A DNA stretch of 64,000 nt. Source: Stutzerimonas stutzeri. Lineage in GTDB: Bacteria; Pseudomonadota; Gammaproteobacteria; Pseudomonadales; Pseudomonadaceae. The notes under the pieces were generated by a model that made no database searches, was not told where the DNA came from, and worked only from the letters and a program-made list of their open reading frames with translations. Position 1 is the first letter of the stretch, and every line of letters starts with the position of its first letter. Shown in pieces: positions 62,345-64,000 of this stretch. Where the stretch lies: the NCBI RefSeq assembly GCF_002890915.1, contig NZ_POUT01000004.1, positions 1-64,000 of the forward strand, in the 5' to 3' direction. The translations under genes were made by a program, and so were the position numbers.

Positions 62345-64000
62345 ATGTTCGACAAACTGCTGATCGCCAACCGCGGCGCCATCGCCTGCCGCATCCTGCG
62401 AACCTTGCGTACCCTGGACGTGAAAGGCGTGGCCGTCTACTCCGAAGCCGATATCGCCAGCCTGCACATCCAGCAGGCCGACGAGGCGTACTCGCTGGGT
62501 GACGGCCCCGCCGCGCAGACCTACCTGGTGGTGAACAAGATCCTCGACGCCGCCCGCGAGAGCGGCGCCAAGGCCATCCACCCCGGCTACGGCTTCCTTT
62601 CCGAGAACGCCGCCTTCGCCGAAGCCTGCGAAGCCGCCGGCATCGCCTTCGTCGGGCCGACGCCCGAGCAACTGCGGGTGTTCGGCCTCAAGCACACCGC
62701 CCGTGCGCTGGCCAGGCAGCATGGCGTGCCGCTGCTCGAAGGCACCGAACTGCTGGAAAACCTCGACGCCGCCCTGGCCGCCGGCGAACGGGTCGGCTAT
62801 CCGGTGATGCTGAAGAGCACCGCCGGCGGCGGCGGCATCGGCATGCGCGTCTGCCGTTCGGCGGCTGAACTGAACGAGGCCTTCGAGGCGGTCAAGCGCC
62901 TCGGACAGAACAACTTCAGCGATGCCGGCGTGTTCATCGAGAAGTACATCGAACGCGCGCGCCACCTGGAAGTGCAGGTGTTCGGCGATGGCCAGGGCGA
63001 AGTCATCGCCCTCGGCGTGCGCGACTGCTCGGTGCAGCGGCGCAACCAGAAGGTGCTGGAGGAAACCCCGGCGCCGAACCTGCCGGCCGGCATGGCCGAG
63101 GCACTGTGCGCCGCGGCGGTCACGCTGGCCAAGGCGGTCAGCTACCGCAGCGCCGGCACCGTGGAGTTCGTCTATGACGCCGAGGCCCGGCGCTTCTACT
63201 TCCTCGAGGTGAACACCCGCCTGCAGGTCGAGCACGGCGTCACCGAGCAGGTCTGGGGCATCGACCTGGTGCGCTGGATGATCGAACTGGCCGCCGGCGA
63301 CCTGCCGCCACTGGCCGAACTGGCCCGGACGCTCGAACCCAACGGCCATGCCATCCAGGCGCGCCTCTATGCCGAGGACCCGGGCCGCGACTTCCAGCCC
63401 AGCCCCGGCCTGCTCACTGCCGTGGCCTTCCCGGCAGCTGACGGCAAGGCCCTGCGCATCGACACCTGGGTCGAGGCCGGCTGCGAAATCCCGCCCTACT
63501 TCGACCCGATGATCGCCAAGCTCATCGCCTGGGCGCCGGACCGCGAGCAGGCGCGCGCCGGGCTGGATGCCGCGCTGGGCGACTCGCTGCTCTACGGTGT
63601 GGAGACCAACCGCGACTACCTGCGGCAGATCCTCGCCCACGCGCCCTTCGCCGAAGGCTCGCCCTGGACCCGCTGCCTGGAAGGCCTGCGCTACCGCGCC
63701 AGCACCTTCGAGGTGCTCGCCGCCGGCACCCAGACCAGCGTGCAGGACTTCCCCGGTCGCCTCGGCTACTGGGCGGTGGGCGTACCGCCGTCCGGGCCGA
63801 TGGACAGCCGCGCGCTGCGCCTGGGCAACCGCCTGCTGGGCAACCCCGAAGGCGCCGCCGCGCTGGAAATCACCATGAGCGGGCCAACCCTGCGCTTCAA
63901 CTGCGACGCCGTGGTGGCGGTGACCGGCGCGGCGATCCCGCTGGAACTGAATGGCGCCTCGCAGCCGATGCACACCGCGCTGTTCGTCCCGGCCGGCAGC
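62345..64000 (+). CDS. Biotin-dependent urea/guanidine carboxylase (partial, runs off right edge)
   Basis: The first 552 residues of a multidomain carboxylase. The biotin carboxylase domain (1-445) has the ATP-grasp loop GGGGIGMR (161-168) and EVNTRLQVEHGVTEQ (288-302). From about 463 the KipA/AHS2-like domain begins (TSVQDFPGRLGYWAVG). Carboxyltransferase and biotin-carrier domains would follow outside the window. Riboswitch and DUF1989 neighbours indicate guanidine rather than urea as substrate; the residues that separate the two lie beyond the edge. GAGGG precedes the ATG. An allophanate hydrolase gene would be expected next. Confidence 0.93.
   Translation, partial: MFDKLLIANRGAIACRILRTLRTLDVKGVAVYSEADIASLHIQQADEAYSLGDGPAAQTYLVVNKILDAARESGAKAIHPGYGFLSENAAFAEACEAAGIAFVGPTPEQLRVFGLKHTARALARQHGVPLLEGTELLENLDAALAAGERVGYPVMLKSTAGGGGIGMRVCRSAAELNEAFEAVKRLGQNNFSDAGVFIEKYIERARHLEVQVFGDGQGEVIALGVRDCSVQRRNQKVLEETPAPNLPAGMAEALCAAAVTLAKAVSYRSAGTVEFVYDAEARRFYFLEVNTRLQVEHGVTEQVWGIDLVRWMIELAAGDLPPLAELARTLEPNGHAIQARLYAEDPGRDFQPSPGLLTAVAFPAADGKALRIDTWVEAGCEIPPYFDPMIAKLIAWAPDREQARAGLDAALGDSLLYGVETNRDYLRQILAHAPFAEGSPWTRCLEGLRYRASTFEVLAAGTQTSVQDFPGRLGYWAVGVPPSGPMDSRALRLGNRLLGNPEGAAALEITMSGPTLRFNCDAVVAVTGAAIPLELNGASQPMHTALFVPAGS

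Overview
The window is Pseudomonas chromosome, high in G+C and almost entirely core genome. Support comes from the oprF-sigX-cmpX-crfX-cmaX cluster, the oprI lipoprotein, the tig-clpP-clpX-lon-hupB-ppiD quality-control cluster, the lipase/foldase pair lipA-lipH, ThrH, and a three-gene aspartic peptidase / inactive transglutaminase / ATP-grasp cassette. Proteins look closest to the P. aeruginosa lineage, but OprF lacks the cysteine segment of P. aeruginosa, so this is probably a relative. I cannot name the species. No insertion sequence, prophage, CRISPR array or rRNA operon was seen.

Layout. 1-300: three 19-bp direct repeats on a 25-bp period, then a copy of an interspersed repeat. 296-8696 (minus): ppiD, hupB, lon, clpX, clpP, tig, a protein folding and ATP-dependent proteolysis block. 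8950-9273: tRNA-Leu, tRNA-His and tRNA-Arg on the minus strand with promoter and terminators. 9548-17337: folD, cysS-glnS, ppiB-lpxH, miaE, a universal stress protein with a well-placed ANR box, and a DUF1289 protein. 17745-25009: acnB, then oprF/sigX/cmpX/crfX/cmaX (envelope-stress ECF sigma and mechanosensitive channel) and rraA. 25161-28503: divergent ppsA and ppsR, enzyme and its regulatory kinase/phosphorylase. 28610-35427: a 2-methylcitrate (propionate) operon, GntR regulator-prpB-prpC-acnD-prpF, with two near-identical palindromic operators and no prpD. 35696-38751: the peptidase/transglutaminase-like/ATP-grasp cassette. 38927-45446: pabB, thrH, cysH, cysB, a ketopantoate reductase-like gene and a DAHP synthase. 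45492-58600: a GNAT protein, oprI, an L,D-transpeptidase, tesA/ybbA/ybbP, greB, lipA-lipH with a sigma-54 promoter, an MltF-type lytic transglycosylase, tatD and a chemoreceptor.

58968-64000: a guanidine-I (ykkC) riboswitch followed by an ABC permease and ATPase, two DUF1989 proteins (carboxyguanidine deiminase subunits) and the first 552 codons of a biotin-dependent urea/guanidine carboxylase that runs off the right edge. This is a guanidine assimilation operon. Unusually, no substrate-binding protein gene sits between riboswitch and permease; short overlapping leader ORFs are there instead.

From memory of strain PAO1, the genes from ppiD to the DAHP synthase follow the PA1806-to-PA1750 order, but with the prp operon inserted between ppsR and the cassette. 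From oprI onward the order follows PA2853 to PA2867. The join between these two blocks, near 45.5-46.2 kb, is therefore a rearrangement boundary relative to PAO1.
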